Positions 38,302-47,401 of a DNA stretch of 63,432 nucleotides are shown here, piece by piece. The translations under genes and the position numbers were made by a program. Under the pieces are notes generated by a model, which saw only the letters and a program-made list of their open reading frames with translations, did not search any database and was not told the DNA's origin. The first letter of the stretch is position 1, and each line of letters starts with the position of its first letter. Source of the stretch: a virus; the IMG/VR virus record IMGVR_UViG_3300050821_014047, positions 1 through 63,432 of that record. One strand, given 5' to 3'.

Positions 38302-40970
38302 CCTCTCCTGTCCTCCGCCCGTACCAGCTAGCTGGTGTAGAAGCTGCCCGCGCGCATATCCGCGCGGGACGGAGGCGGGTGATCCTTTGTTGCCCGACGG
38401 GTGGAGGAAAGACGGTCAACGCCTGTTACATCATTCAGTCGGCTCGCGAGCATTTTCAGGCAAAGGTTCTTTTTGTGGCGCATCGCGTGGAGCTCATCGA
38501 TCAGGCGGTTCGACAGCTAGCACGCTGGGGCGTGACGGAGGTTGGCGTCATCCGCGCCAACGATGAGCGGACGAACGCGCTGATGCCGGTACAGGTAGCG
38601 ACGGTACAGAGTCTCAGCCGGCGACAGCCACCGCCAGCCGACATTGTCTTCATCGATGAATGCCACCGCGCCGCTGCTCAATCCTACAAGAAGGTCCTCG
38701 AGATCTATCCTGAGGCTATCGTATTGGGGCTCACCGCCACCCCTAGCCGAGCGGACGGGAAGCCGCTGGGCGACGTATTCGACGCGATCGAGATCGTCGC
38801 GACCTACTCGGAGCTCATCAAAGACGGCTTCATCGTGGCGCCTCGCTGCTTTGCGGCGAAAGCGAAGGTCCACCTCGAGAACGTGAAGACCGTTGCGGGA
38901 GACTACGTTCTCGACCAGCTCGAGAGCGCGATGATGGAGGTTGACGTTCTCGGTGACGTACTCAAGGAGTACCAGCTTCGAGCCGAAGGACGACGGACCG
39001 TCATCTTTGCGTGCACCGTCAAGCACTCGAAGGCAATTCAAGCTCAGCTCGTAGAGGCTGGCATTCGGTGCGCGCACGTCGATGCAGAGACGCCGGAGGG
39101 GGAGCGGGCCGACGTGTCGCGGAAGCTTCGGGCTGGCGAGCTCGATGTCGTGAGCAACGTGGGGATCTATTGTCTTGATGATAAGACGGAGATCTTGACG
39201 TCGGACGGTTGGGTTGGCATCGACGAAATGACAACCAAGCACTTGGTGGCAAACTGGGATAATGGAAATGTAACTTTCGAGGCCCCATCGGAAGTGGTTC
39301 GACGTCAGCGGCGGAAGGAAGAGCGAATGATCGTACTCGATAGCCCTCGGCTTAGCGTCCGGGTTACCGAGTCGCACCGGATGCTGTATCGGACCTTGCG
39401 CGATGGACAATTTCTAAAATGTCAGGCTCAAGAGTTAGTGGAAAGGCAGGTTTGCCTTCCAGTGTCCGGACTGGCCAAGCCGGCTCGAGTGTCGGTGGTC
39501 ACGCCGGAGCCTGTAGCGAGTATAGAAAAAGCGATCAGTCACACCGCCCACAACCTCAGGAAGCGAAACGGATACGATTGGAACGCTTCGCTTGTCGAGG
39601 CGACCAGACGCGTAAATCGTTTTCGGTCTCTTCAGTACAAACAACCTGCGGACTTGTCTACGGACGAGTGCGCCTTGATCGGATTTTGGATCGGCGACGG
39701 CAGCGTAACTAAGCGTTCTGGAGTCGGTGTTGAATATAAGTTATTCCAGCCAGAGTCTAAACCTAAAATTGTTGAGTGGTTGGATCACATTTTGATGATG
39801 TGTGGAATAGACAGTTTGCGATCTGGACCGCGACCAGCCAGGTCGATTTACGGGGTCGATTGGAAGAGGGGATATCAGTGGTCACTGGCTCGCGGAACGG
39901 GTAGCGGCACACAGGAGCGTCGAGGCGTATTTTCGATCGAACCGTACCTCAAAAAAGACGGAACATATCTTTTTTGGGGTATGTCTGAATGCCAATTCGA
40001 TGCGCTTTTGTATGGCTTTTGGATGGCGAACGGGGACCATCTCGACGGCTCCGATCCTAATCCTAAGCGCGCCAGAAAGTTTTATAGCGTCAATTCAAGA
40101 CTTCTGGATCTGCTTCAGGCCGTAGCCACCGTTCGCGGCTATCGCGCAAAGGTGGCTAGAAGGAGCGGTACCAACATTCTGACGCTAACGCTGCATAAGA
40201 CAGACGATTTTTGTCTAGGCAAGAAGTACCTTTTATATGCCGAGGAGGGCTGGAAGTCAGAGCGTGTCTGGTGCGTGAAGACGCGAACCAAGAACATCAT
40301 TACTCGACGACGAGGTACCGTAGTAGTGACCGGAAACACCGAGGGCTGGGATGAGCCGTGCGTGAAGCACGTCATTCTCGCACGCCCAACGAAGAGCCTC
40401 ACCCTCTTCATGCAGATGTGCGGGCGAGGACTCCGGCCGTGGGAGAACGTAACCCCAATCTTGTCAGACCTGGGGGAGAACATCGACCGTCACGGCTTCC
40501 CGCACGAGGATCGTGTGTGGTCGCTCGACGAGCGAGTAGAGAAGCCAGCTCGCAAGCCGAGTAAATGCATCAAGTGCCGCGCGTACCTGCGTGCCTACCC
40601 GTGTCCTGAGTGCGGCTACGCGCCGGAGGTTTCGCCGAGGGAAGTGCGTATCGACTACTCCGCCACGACCGAAGAGAAGACGTTTCAGGACCCTCGCCGC
40701 GCGTACTTTGACATGCAGGTCGAGACGGCGCGGAGTCGAGGGTACAAGCCAGGTTTCGCTGCGGCGAAGTTCAAGGAGAAGTTCGGGACGTGGCCACCTT
40801 GGTCTTTTTCAAACGAAGCGAAGGCAGCTTTTTCTCGCGACGATGGATGGCAGCGCCGTAACACGAACCACGAGGCCAATAAGGCTCGTTGGGCAAAACA
40901 CAACGCGGAAACGGCGGAGCCTGCCTACGACAGCGACGACGATTTCCTCAATTTTGTGAGAGGTGAGTGA
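38298..40970 (+). CDS. SF2 DEAD/DEAH-type helicase interrupted by an intein
   Basis: An 890-residue precursor starting at GTG 38298, four bases into the previous stop. LRPYQ opens the helicase, Walker A is CPTGGGKT (residues 32-39), motif II is DECH and motif III is LTATPSR. The intein interrupts motif V between NVGIY and TEGWDEP. Mature helicase: about 501 residues, ending in a zinc-ribbon segment (CIKCRAYLRAYPCPECG) and an acidic tail. It resembles UvsW/RAD25-like phage helicases that restart forks. In-frame sequence upstream of 38298 overlaps the MazG gene and is not used. Confidence 0.88.
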   Translation: MTSPVLRPYQLAGVEAARAHIRAGRRRVILCCPTGGGKTVNACYIIQSAREHFQAKVLFVAHRVELIDQAVRQLARWGVTEVGVIRANDERTNALMPVQVATVQSLSRRQPPPADIVFIDECHRAAAQSYKKVLEIYPEAIVLGLTATPSRADGKPLGDVFDAIEIVATYSELIKDGFIVAPRCFAAKAKVHLENVKTVAGDYVLDQLESAMMEVDVLGDVLKEYQLRAEGRRTVIFACTVKHSKAIQAQLVEAGIRCAHVDAETPEGERADVSRKLRAGELDVVSNVGIYCLDDKTEILTSDGWVGIDEMTTKHLVANWDNGNVTFEAPSEVVRRQRRKEERMIVLDSPRLSVRVTESHRMLYRTLRDGQFLKCQAQELVERQVCLPVSGLAKPARVSVVTPEPVASIEKAISHTAHNLRKRNGYDWNASLVEATRRVNRFRSLQYKQPADLSTDECALIGFWIGDGSVTKRSGVGVEYKLFQPESKPKIVEWLDHILMMCGIDSLRSGPRPARSIYGVDWKRGYQWSLARGTGSGTQERRGVFSIEPYLKKDGTYLFWGMSECQFDALLYGFWMANGDHLDGSDPNPKRARKFYSVNSRLLDLLQAVATVRGYRAKVARRSGTNILTLTLHKTDDFCLGKKYLLYAEEGWKSERVWCVKTRTKNIITRRRGTVVVTGNTEGWDEPCVKHVILARPTKSLTLFMQMCGRGLRPWENVTPILSDLGENIDRHGFPHEDRVWSLDERVEKPARKPSKCIKCRAYLRAYPCPECGYAPEVSPREVRIDYSATTEEKTFQDPRRAYFDMQVETARSRGYKPGFAAAKFKEKFGTWPPWSFSNEAKAAFSRDDGWQRRNTNHEANKARWAKHNAETAEPAYDSDDDFLNFVRGE
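39171..40337 (+). other. Intein with LAGLIDADG homing endonuclease domain
   Basis: A 389-residue in-frame insertion. Block A is CLDDKTEILT (Cys 1), block B VTESHRMLY, and the end is VVVTGN followed by Thr +1 of the helicase. ALIGFWIGDGS and LLYGFWMANGDH are the two dodecapeptide LAGLIDADG motifs with their acidic residues. The penultimate residue is Gly rather than the usual His, as in some inteins. Base use is noticeably more A/T-rich than the flanking helicase, which suggests recent arrival. Confidence 0.9.
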
Positions 40971-41227
40971 TGGAGCGAGAGAAACTTGCCAAATTGGCTG
41001 CGCGGGCACTTGAGCCTTGGACTAGTGAAGATGGCGGCCCGGACGATCACGAGATCGCGACGCTGACTGACCTTCTTGTGCGTGTTGACTTCGAGTCTCG
41101 TGTTTCGGCACTCACTGACGTCTGCGCCCTTGTGCTTGGTGGCGCCATAAAGCTGTCCCCGGACCAGGCTCTCTCGGTTCTTCAAGCCGTGCATGCGCTT
41201 TCTGTTAGGTCAAAACTGCAGCCATGA
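40970..41227 (+). CDS. Small helical protein
   Basis: An 85-residue protein: MEREKLAKLAARALEPW, then HEIATLTDLLVRVDFESRVSALTDV, all predicted helix. ATG 40970 overlaps the helicase stop by one base. No family recognised. Confidence 0.55.
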   Translation: MEREKLAKLAARALEPWTSEDGGPDDHEIATLTDLLVRVDFESRVSALTDVCALVLGGAIKLSPDQALSVLQAVHALSVRSKLQP

Positions 41228-41565
41228 TCTTCGACTGCCCCACGTGCGACCGACGCGGATGGATCCTTCACGGCCGAAAGGGCGTCGACTGGGCGGACTC
41301 GTGCAAGGCGTGCGAGGGGCGAGGAAAGCTGACGATCGCGCAGCTCGCTGATGTGATCGATGAGGATGTGAAGGTGCTCGAGTCGGTGCTCGAGTGCCGA
41401 TGCTGGTTCAAGACCGCGCGACGCGTGTTTGGAAAGTTGGTGATGCGATGGCCTATCCGGGACCCGAGACGCGAAAGCTGTACGCGAGGTACTACGCAAG
41501 GTTCGGCGAGTGGGGCCAGCTCGATCTCATCCTTCAAGGAGACCCCGTTCCGCCCGACCTTCTGA
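41224..41565 (+). CDS. DnaJ-type zinc finger protein
   Basis: A 113-residue protein: CPTCDRRGWILHG and CKACEGRGKLTIAQL are two CxxCxGxG-like repeats of the DnaJ zinc finger. The last 39 residues overlap the next gene in a different frame and look like low-quality sequence (RESCTRGTTQGSASGASS), so the real product may end earlier through a frameshift or the overlap is genuine. Confidence 0.55.
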   Translation: MIFDCPTCDRRGWILHGRKGVDWADSCKACEGRGKLTIAQLADVIDEDVKVLESVLECRCWFKTARRVFGKLVMRWPIRDPRRESCTRGTTQGSASGASSISSFKETPFRPTF

Positions 41566-41723
41566 CGGCTGCGAAAAGACTGCGAGCAGTGTACTTGGCG
41601 GAAGAAGAGAGGAGGCAGCTGGCGGAGAACTTGGGGCCGAAGCCGAAGAGGATTCGCGTGGAGTGGGTGACGGAAGACGGTGAACAGGTCGCGGTCGAAG
41701 GGTACGAGGTGGAGGCGACATGA
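41448..41723 (+). CDS. Small hypothetical protein
   Basis: A 91-residue protein: MAYPGPETRKLYARYYARFGEWGQLDLILQG...LTAAKRLRAVYLAEEERRQL, then IRVEWVTEDGEQVAVEGYEVEAT. A helical first half and a two-strand end. It overlaps the upstream gene by 118 bases, unusual for this genome. Confidence 0.55.
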   Translation: MAYPGPETRKLYARYYARFGEWGQLDLILQGDPVPPDLLTAAKRLRAVYLAEEERRQLAENLGPKPKRIRVEWVTEDGEQVAVEGYEVEAT

Positions 41724-42691
41724 AGAAGCTTGGGTGCGACGGGTGTGGTGTAATCGAAGAGGGCGGCAACTACGCCGTGCTCATCGTCGCGGGGCAAGTC
41801 TGGACCGCCTGCTCGGGCAAGTGCGCGAAGGCGGCGCTCGAGGAGGCAGTTCGGGGCGGAGCTGTCTTGCCGAACGGGGGACGGGTAGCGAAGCCCAGTC
41901 GCGAGCAGGTTCGCCAAGATGAGGCGACGCTCGACAATTTCGAGGGACATCAGAACGAGCCACCCACCACGTGCGCGGCTTGTCGCAAAGGTACTGCCTA
42001 CACGCCCGAGACCGCCTACCTCCACACTGGGCTTGGTGTTGCCTGCTCGATGCCGACCACCGCGGCAGGCCTTGATACCGAGCTTGCGCGCCTCAAGGCG
42101 ATACGCGACGAGGAAGAGCTAGTGAAGCTGCGGCAAACGGAGAGCGAGAAACCGAAGCGGAAGAACGGTCGCAAGAATGGCAGTCTCGAGAACCCACTCG
42201 CGAAAGCCAAGACCCCTCCGGGGCCGACTGTGCTGCATGACACGGTAAGGTTTGTGGCGGAGAACCCTGGAGTAAACCCGAATGACTTGACGCAGGATCA
42301 AATCACGGTGTTCAACGCCAAGCTGCAGATGGCTGAGCGACAGAGGACGAATGAGCCGCCTCGGTGGTGCAAGTGCGGGCGCCCTGTTGTTATGAGTCCA
42401 AGCCCCTTCGGACGAGGCGTCTGGGAGTGTAGTGATGGGCACAAGAACGCCGAGGGGCTCTTGACGGTAAATCAAGGCGAACCCGGCGAGAACCTCTCTC
42501 AGCTCTTGACGGATTGCGCTGGGAAGGGGCTCAAGCTGAGTCTCGTCGACGTTGCGACGTGGCCTGTGATGAAGCGGCATGTGCTGCGCGCGTGGGTGCA
42601 GCAGGGCGGAGACCTGCCCGACGACTTCTTCCCTGGCGCGAGAGAGGTTCCTGTACCGTCACCCGCAGCGAACGAGGGGTACGCGTTTTGA
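41720..42691 (+). CDS. Multi-zinc-site protein of unknown role
   Basis: A 323-residue protein with three Cys groups: CDGCGVIEEGGNYAV...ACSGKCAKAALEEAV (residues 6-43), CAACRKGTAY (about 84), and CKCGRPVVMSPSPFGRGVWECSDG (about 217-241). A basic linker with KPKRKNGRKNG separates the second and third. The first resembles a MYM/TRASH-like finger. Probably a nucleic-acid-binding protein of the replication operon. Confidence 0.55.
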   Translation: MKKLGCDGCGVIEEGGNYAVLIVAGQVWTACSGKCAKAALEEAVRGGAVLPNGGRVAKPSREQVRQDEATLDNFEGHQNEPPTTCAACRKGTAYTPETAYLHTGLGVACSMPTTAAGLDTELARLKAIRDEEELVKLRQTESEKPKRKNGRKNGSLENPLAKAKTPPGPTVLHDTVRFVAENPGVNPNDLTQDQITVFNAKLQMAERQRTNEPPRWCKCGRPVVMSPSPFGRGVWECSDGHKNAEGLLTVNQGEPGENLSQLLTDCAGKGLKLSLVDVATWPVMKRHVLRAWVQQGGDLPDDFFPGAREVPVPSPAANEGYAF

Positions 42692-42912
42692 AATCTCGCA
42701 TCCGAGGTCCGTCTCATCTGACGACCGTGCAGCTTTTGGCCGGGCCGCAGAACAAGCTCGAGACCCTAGTTCGGAAGTTCGGCGAGGAAGGCGCGGCGCG
42801 TCGCATTGGCTGCGCGTGGTCGACGGTTGTGCGCCTTCGCGACGATGGGAGCGCGCCCGTGAAGACGGTCGAGCGGGTGCAGCGAAAACTGGAGGAACTC
42901 GCCGATGGCTAA
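42688..42912 (+). CDS. Small helix-turn-helix protein, TTG start
   Basis: A 74-residue protein. TTG 42688 overlaps the previous TGA. TLVRKFGEEGAARRIGCAWS...TVVRLRDDGSAPVKTVERVQRKL has the layout of a Cro/XRE-like helix-turn-helix (ARRIG, turn, STVVRL). A regulator of the operon is likely. Confidence 0.6.
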   Translation: MKSRIRGPSHLTTVQLLAGPQNKLETLVRKFGEEGAARRIGCAWSTVVRLRDDGSAPVKTVERVQRKLEELADG

Positions 42913-43213
42913 GCCTTCCAAGAAGCCTCGCCGTCCGACTCGAGCAACGCGTCTCAAGACCCTTCCGCTCAAGCAGGGCCCCCTTGTCATCCCAGACGGG
43001 ATGGGAGAGTGGGTCGAGTTTGTATGCTGCGAGAGCTGCGGGTCGACGGCTGTCCTAGTTGGTCTCCCGCACACGAAACAAGCGGGCAGGTACCTTCTCG
43101 AGTTCGTTTCGCACGGCAACCGCCTGACCGTGCTCGTGGGTCGTAATTTCGCAAAGAGGCTGGGTAAGGCCCTTCTGGAGGACGCCACGATGCAGGAAAC
43201 GGTGCTCAATTGA
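42905..43213 (+). CDS. Small basic protein with CxxC-type pair
   Basis: A 102-residue protein with a Lys/Arg/Pro-rich N-terminus, then FVCCESCGSTAVLVGL and a strand-rich segment (RYLLEFVSHGNRLTVLVG). Family unknown. Confidence 0.5.
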   Translation: MAKPSKKPRRPTRATRLKTLPLKQGPLVIPDGMGEWVEFVCCESCGSTAVLVGLPHTKQAGRYLLEFVSHGNRLTVLVGRNFAKRLGKALLEDATMQETVLN

Positions 43214-43434
43214 GGCGACTCATCTCTGACCAAGAGAAGTCTCAAGTCTGGCTCGCGTTTGCCTCGGCATCGGTGTCCGGTTTGGGGGCCGACGGGAATT
43301 TGACTGTCGAGGACGTCGCTGAGGAGTCGGAGGAGCTTGCCGACGTCATGCTCGATGCTTATCTCTCGAGGTTCGACGAGGATTACGAAGATCTCGAACC
43401 GGAGCCGAAACCCAAACGTCGCATGAAGCGCTAG
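43210..43434 (+). CDS. Small acidic protein with basic end, TTG start
   Basis: A 74-residue protein: a helical middle (VEDVAEESEELADVMLDAYL), an acidic stretch (FDEDYEDLEPEPK) and a final PKRRMKR. TTG 43210 overlaps the previous stop. Confidence 0.5.
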   Translation: MRRLISDQEKSQVWLAFASASVSGLGADGNLTVEDVAEESEELADVMLDAYLSRFDEDYEDLEPEPKPKRRMKR

Positions 43435-43474
43435 CTTTCTGTTTTTGACCGTATTACAAGGAGACCGCGCGGGC

Positions 43475-43720
43475 ATGACTCCCAAGTTCCTCGAAGATCT
43501 TCGTGCCATGCAACGGGTCGCGCGACAGCGTCAGGATGCGTGGAGGACCTACGTCGCGGCAGTCGAGGCAAAGAACACGGAGCAGGCGGACAAGGCCCAG
43601 CGAGACAGGGATAGGCTCTCCAACGAGTGGGAGCTCGCGAGGCGAAACGTAGAGACAGGCATCTTGACGGAAGACCTTGGCTCGAAGCCAGAGGTCGAAG
43701 AGGGAGACCGGAAGTCATGA
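43475..43720 (+). CDS. Coiled-coil protein
   Basis: An 81-residue protein, helical throughout (LEDLRAMQRVARQRQDAWRTYVAAVEAK and on). ATG 43475 follows AAGGAG. CGTATTACA at 43450-43458 lies just upstream, as it does for several operon starts. Confidence 0.55.
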   Translation: MTPKFLEDLRAMQRVARQRQDAWRTYVAAVEAKNTEQADKAQRDRDRLSNEWELARRNVETGILTEDLGSKPEVEEGDRKS

Positions 43721-44058
43721 ACGAGTCGAAAAAGTGGGAAGCGCATGCAGGGTGCCTCTTCTGTGAGAAGGTCGAGTACGACCCGTACCATGGCAAGCTG
43801 GTACTCCCAGGCAACAAGAACAAGCAGACGGTCTTCCGCGTCTTGAACGTTGGTCCTGGGGTCGAGGGGTACGCGGTCGGGGACCTCATCGTGACGGAAA
43901 AGGCCCTGGATACGGTCATGGGAAGCTTCATTCGAAGTCCTTTCGTGATGGGAAAGTTGTCGGTCAACCACATGAACGGCAACGACGCGATCCCTCCGTC
44001 TCCCGCGTCTCGTGCTGCGGCTGACGAGCTCCTGGATGCGATGACGGCGGCCGACTGA
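43717..44058 (+). CDS. GroES-like co-chaperonin-related protein
   Basis: A 113-residue protein. KVEYDPYHGKLVLPGNKNKQ...FRVLNVGPGVEGYAVGDLIV has the GroES barrel order: strand, long mobile-loop region, K, V-x-N-V-G-P-G, acidic/Gly turn, GD-x-hydrophobic. Phage GroES-like proteins such as T4 gp31 help host GroEL to fold the capsid protein. The match is general, without the classic roof loop. ATG overlaps the previous stop. Confidence 0.5.
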   Translation: MNESKKWEAHAGCLFCEKVEYDPYHGKLVLPGNKNKQTVFRVLNVGPGVEGYAVGDLIVTEKALDTVMGSFIRSPFVMGKLSVNHMNGNDAIPPSPASRAAADELLDAMTAAD

Positions 44059-44077
44059 GCTGTTCGGGACATTCTGA

Positions 44078-44083
44078 TATCCT
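44078..44083 (+). promoter_or_regulatory. TATCCT box for 44091
   Basis: The box ends seven bases before ATG 44091. CTCCTCC in between is not a ribosome site. Confidence 0.45.
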
Positions 44084-44090
44084 CTCCTCC

Positions 44091-45077
44091 ATGAACCACG
44101 CCCAGAACACGCCCGGCTACCCCGTCCGTATCCAAGTCGTCTTCACGCTTCGTGATGGCGTTTCTCGGGCGTGGATGGTGACTGAGCTCGGAGGGTGCGG
44201 CGCGCTTGTAGCGATGCCGTTCGAGACCGCAAAGGCCTTCGTTGAGAAGGACCAGGCCGACGAGTTCCTTGGTCCGGTGCCGTTGAATTTTGGGCGAGCG
44301 TTGCCGCTGGCGAATCTTGAGAAGGAGGCGGGTCCCTCTGGTTCTTGCGGTTGTCACAAGCCGGCCGCCAGGAATCCACAAGGAAGGCTCGCGGGTGAGG
44401 TCGCAGTAGGCGAGCCACTCTTTGCGGTTGCTGAGGGGGAAGATCTCCGCGTTGCATGCGCGGGGGAGGAGTGCTGCGAAGAAGAAATTGGCGAAGGGAC
44501 CCCGAAGGGTATCCGCTTTGACCGCTATGCCGTGGCGGAGGACGGAGGCTATGAGCTTCGTGATTCGGTCCAGGCCGAGCTCCCGAAGCGACTCGTCGAG
44601 ATCTACGGCAAGCGCGCTCCAGCGTGTCTGCCGTGGGTGAGGATCTCGCGCGACCCAGCGCGCTTCCGGCAGTGTCTCGCTCGAGCGAAGGCACTCGGTC
44701 CGATGGACAATCCGGAGTCGATTTACAAGCTCGTCGGCGAACATCTCGCGAGCGAAGATCAGGAGGTCTTCCTGGTCATCCTCCTCGACTCGCAGCTCCA
44801 TGTCCGCGCGGTGAGCGAGCTCGCTCGAGGATCACGCGATCGGACTGCCGTATCGATTCCCGATACACTTCGAGTTGCCCTTGTCGAAGGTTCGATGGCG
44901 TTTGTTGTGGTGCACAATCACCCGTCGGGGGTTCTGAAGCCGTCAGAGGCCGACGAACAGCTCACCGAAGCTCTTCGTGACGCGGCGAAGAAGGTGCAGC
45001 TCAACTTGATGGACCACGTGATCGTTGGCGCGAACGGTTACTACTCGTTTTACCAGCATCGAAACGTCCTGAAGTAG
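44091..45077 (+). CDS. radC: RadC-like JAB-domain protein
   Basis: A 328-residue protein. The C-terminal 130 residues are a RadC/MPN domain with the metal motif HNHPSGVLKPSEADEQLT and then MDHVIVG. The N-terminal 190 residues are extra and contain a Cys-rich strip (SGSCGCHKP, CAGEECCEEE). RadC-like proteins are common on mobile elements and are linked to DNA repair or natural competence, with the exact activity still debated. A leaderless-type box precedes it. Confidence 0.8.
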   Translation: MNHAQNTPGYPVRIQVVFTLRDGVSRAWMVTELGGCGALVAMPFETAKAFVEKDQADEFLGPVPLNFGRALPLANLEKEAGPSGSCGCHKPAARNPQGRLAGEVAVGEPLFAVAEGEDLRVACAGEECCEEEIGEGTPKGIRFDRYAVAEDGGYELRDSVQAELPKRLVEIYGKRAPACLPWVRISRDPARFRQCLARAKALGPMDNPESIYKLVGEHLASEDQEVFLVILLDSQLHVRAVSELARGSRDRTAVSIPDTLRVALVEGSMAFVVVHNHPSGVLKPSEADEQLTEALRDAAKKVQLNLMDHVIVGANGYYSFYQHRNVLK

Positions 45078-45093
45078 GGGCGCAAAGGAACGC

Positions 45094-45543
45094 ATGAACA
45101 CGACCAATCAAGCTCCCGCGGCAGGCGAGACTCCGCCGGCCAAGCTCTTTACCGTTCTTCTCGATGACGGCACCGTGTGGCAGCTCTACGAGTCGGTGCC
45201 CGAGACCGACAAGCTCGGGGCGGTGCGGGATGGGAAGATCGTCGAAGAGCTCCGTGGTAAGCAGGCCATGAAGGTCATGGCGATGTATGAGCTCGAGGAC
45301 GGCGCGGTCGTCGTTTACGCGATGCCCGTCCCTGGGAGCGCGTTCGATGCCCAGAAGACGGCGGCGATCATGCGGCTCTACCCGCGGACGATCCGACACA
45401 CGGTGACCGTCGCGCGATTTGACGAGTGGCATCGCCTCCTGGCAGAGGAAGATCTTGATCCGGACGGAGACGATCCGAACGAGCCTGAGGAGGTGCCGGC
45501 CAATGGCGCGGCGGCCTTGCCGGCTGCGGGTGGTGCGTCGTGA
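45094..45543 (+). CDS. Hypothetical protein
   Basis: A 149-residue protein: FTVLLDDGTVWQLYESVP, DGKIVEELRGKQAMKVMAMYEL and a second beta/helix stretch, then an acidic Ala-rich tail. It is the first gene of the block that leads to the virion proteins. Family unknown. Confidence 0.55.
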   Translation: MNTTNQAPAAGETPPAKLFTVLLDDGTVWQLYESVPETDKLGAVRDGKIVEELRGKQAMKVMAMYELEDGAVVVYAMPVPGSAFDAQKTAAIMRLYPRTIRHTVTVARFDEWHRLLAEEDLDPDGDDPNEPEEVPANGAAALPAAGGAS

Positions 45544-45863
45544 GTTCGACGGCGACGCTCGCGTACTCGGCGACGGCTCGAGGACCCGTTTCAGTTGCGG
45601 CACTCGCGGCAGCGATGGCTGCTGTTGCGATCGACTATACCCAGATTCAAGAAGTGACAGGCGCGGTCGAGACGTCGGACCAAACAGCTTCGACAGGGCA
45701 GGTCGTCACTCGAACGATTATCTTTGGGATCACCTCGGCGCAGTTTCAGAGTCAGTTTCCGGCAGGGACGGACCAGGCCCAAGCGTTTCGGGGTCTCTAC
45801 ACCCAGCAGCTCTCGCAGGCGCTTGATACGTACATCACAGAGACCCCGGTGGTGATTGCCTGA
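45540..45863 (+). CDS. Small beta-rich protein
   Basis: A 107-residue protein starting at GTG 45540. An Ala-rich start is followed by strands (ASTGQVVTRTIIFGITSAQF) and a helix (AFRGLYTQQLSQALDTYI). It could be a small particle protein; nothing specific is visible. Confidence 0.5.
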   Translation: MSSTATLAYSATARGPVSVAALAAAMAAVAIDYTQIQEVTGAVETSDQTASTGQVVTRTIIFGITSAQFQSQFPAGTDQAQAFRGLYTQQLSQALDTYITETPVVIA

Positions 45864-47401
45864 TGGCCCGCAGAAAACGCATCGGTGAAGACGATCTCGA
45901 TCCGAACGTGTCCATGGAAGACGTCGCGGCAATGGTTTTGCCCGAAGGGGTTCCTCAGAACCCTGATGGCACACCGCGCACCGACGGGGACGTGACGGTT
46001 GACCAGGCGCAAGAAATTGGCGCGATTGACATCGACTCGGCAGCGCAGAACAAGCGCTTCGCTCGAACGCTTCGCGACAAGGTTGCTGGGAAAACGGACG
46101 TCGCGTGGAATGCCGAGGACCCGATGCAGCTCTACGCGGGGCTGCGGACGGCATTCGCGGGCGAGTTCAACACGATGATGATCGTGGTCTCGAGGGTCGA
46201 GCCTGCTCCTCGGGTGCAGTACCCACCGGTCTACGCGTCGACGGTCAAGGACGGCGCGGCGCTCTACTCGCTCGTCGAGAAGTATCACGGCAATTCGCCA
46301 AACCCGTCGACGTACAGGGTGAAGTTCACGGTGCACGGTGGCGCGGTGCGAGGTCAGGCCAGCCTGTCGCTCGATGGGGCACCCGCAGCTACGCCACAGG
46401 TGCAGCCGACGCAGCAGCAGATGTACCCCTACGGCCCCCCTCCTGGGTACCCGCAGAGGCAGGAGGGCCACGACCCTCGTGTAATCGTCAACGTTCCGCC
46501 GCAGCAAGCTGCGCCGGTCATGGCGCCCGATTTTCGAAACCCCTACGAGCACGATCGGATCGCAGACCTCGTTGCGAGCTCGCAGAACCAGATGAAGGAG
46601 ATGATGGGAGCTTTTCTTCAGATCGTCGAAACGCTCAAGAAGCCAGCGGTGCAGATGCCGGCGGGATTCGTTCCTCTTCCGGATGGGTACCCCATTCCTC
46701 CGGGGTATGTTGCACTTCCCGGCGGATGCGTGCCGGCTCCGCCTGTGGCGCAGGTGCCCGTGCAGCCGCAAGTCGTCTACCGCGACGCGCCTGCGGCAAG
46801 CCACCCGGCGGTCCCGGTGCAGTCGTCGACGCAGCTTGTTGCGCCGCCGCAGGTCCAGCTCGATCCGTCGCAGCAGGTTGCTTCGGCGGTCAAGATGATG
46901 TCGGGGCTCTATAAGGGGATGGAGGAGTTCAAGAGTCTCTTCCAGCAACAGGGGGCCGTGGCGGGAGCCGCAGCCGATATGGTCGAGGACGTTGCCGAAG
47001 AGACGGTGCAGTCGGCGGTCACGACCACGCAGGTTGGGGATCTTACGATGGCCTTCAATAAGAAGGATGGTTCGACCAACTGGCCCGCGACGCTCATCTC
47101 TGCACTTCCGAAGCTCGTTGACGTCGTGAAGGGCGGCATCACTGAGTATTCGAAGGCGGCGGAGAAGCACCACAACATGACGCAGCAGGCGGTACAGGCT
47201 CGCATCCGTCTCGCGCAGGAAGTGCAGAGGGCGCAGCAAGGGCTTCAGCCGGCGGCGCTTCCGCAGCAACCTCCACAGACGCAGCCGCCTCCGGCAGTGG
47301 CTTCCCCTCCGGTCCAAGTCGCGCCGACACCTACGAACGGCGCAGCCGTGAAGATGAAGAAGACCGGGCTTCCGGAAAACATGAAGCCGCTCTGGGAATG
47401 A
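45863..47401 (+). CDS. Large Pro/Gln-rich protein, possible virion or scaffold protein
   Basis: A 512-residue protein. Residues 1-165 look folded (DVAAMVLPEG, FNTMMIVVSRVEPA, VKFTVHGGAVRG). Residues 166-340 are Pro/Gln/Ala-rich and repetitive (PPGYPQRQEGHD, VPLPDGYPIPPGYV-type repeats). Residues 340-450 are helical, and the end is again Pro/Gln-rich. No family match. The gene ends at the 47401-47470 hairpin. Confidence 0.5.
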   Translation: MARRKRIGEDDLDPNVSMEDVAAMVLPEGVPQNPDGTPRTDGDVTVDQAQEIGAIDIDSAAQNKRFARTLRDKVAGKTDVAWNAEDPMQLYAGLRTAFAGEFNTMMIVVSRVEPAPRVQYPPVYASTVKDGAALYSLVEKYHGNSPNPSTYRVKFTVHGGAVRGQASLSLDGAPAATPQVQPTQQQMYPYGPPPGYPQRQEGHDPRVIVNVPPQQAAPVMAPDFRNPYEHDRIADLVASSQNQMKEMMGAFLQIVETLKKPAVQMPAGFVPLPDGYPIPPGYVALPGGCVPAPPVAQVPVQPQVVYRDAPAASHPAVPVQSSTQLVAPPQVQLDPSQQVASAVKMMSGLYKGMEEFKSLFQQQGAVAGAAADMVEDVAEETVQSAVTTTQVGDLTMAFNKKDGSTNWPATLISALPKLVDVVKGGITEYSKAAEKHHNMTQQAVQARIRLAQEVQRAQQGLQPAALPQQPPQTQPPPAVASPPVQVAPTPTNGAAVKMKKTGLPENMKPLWE

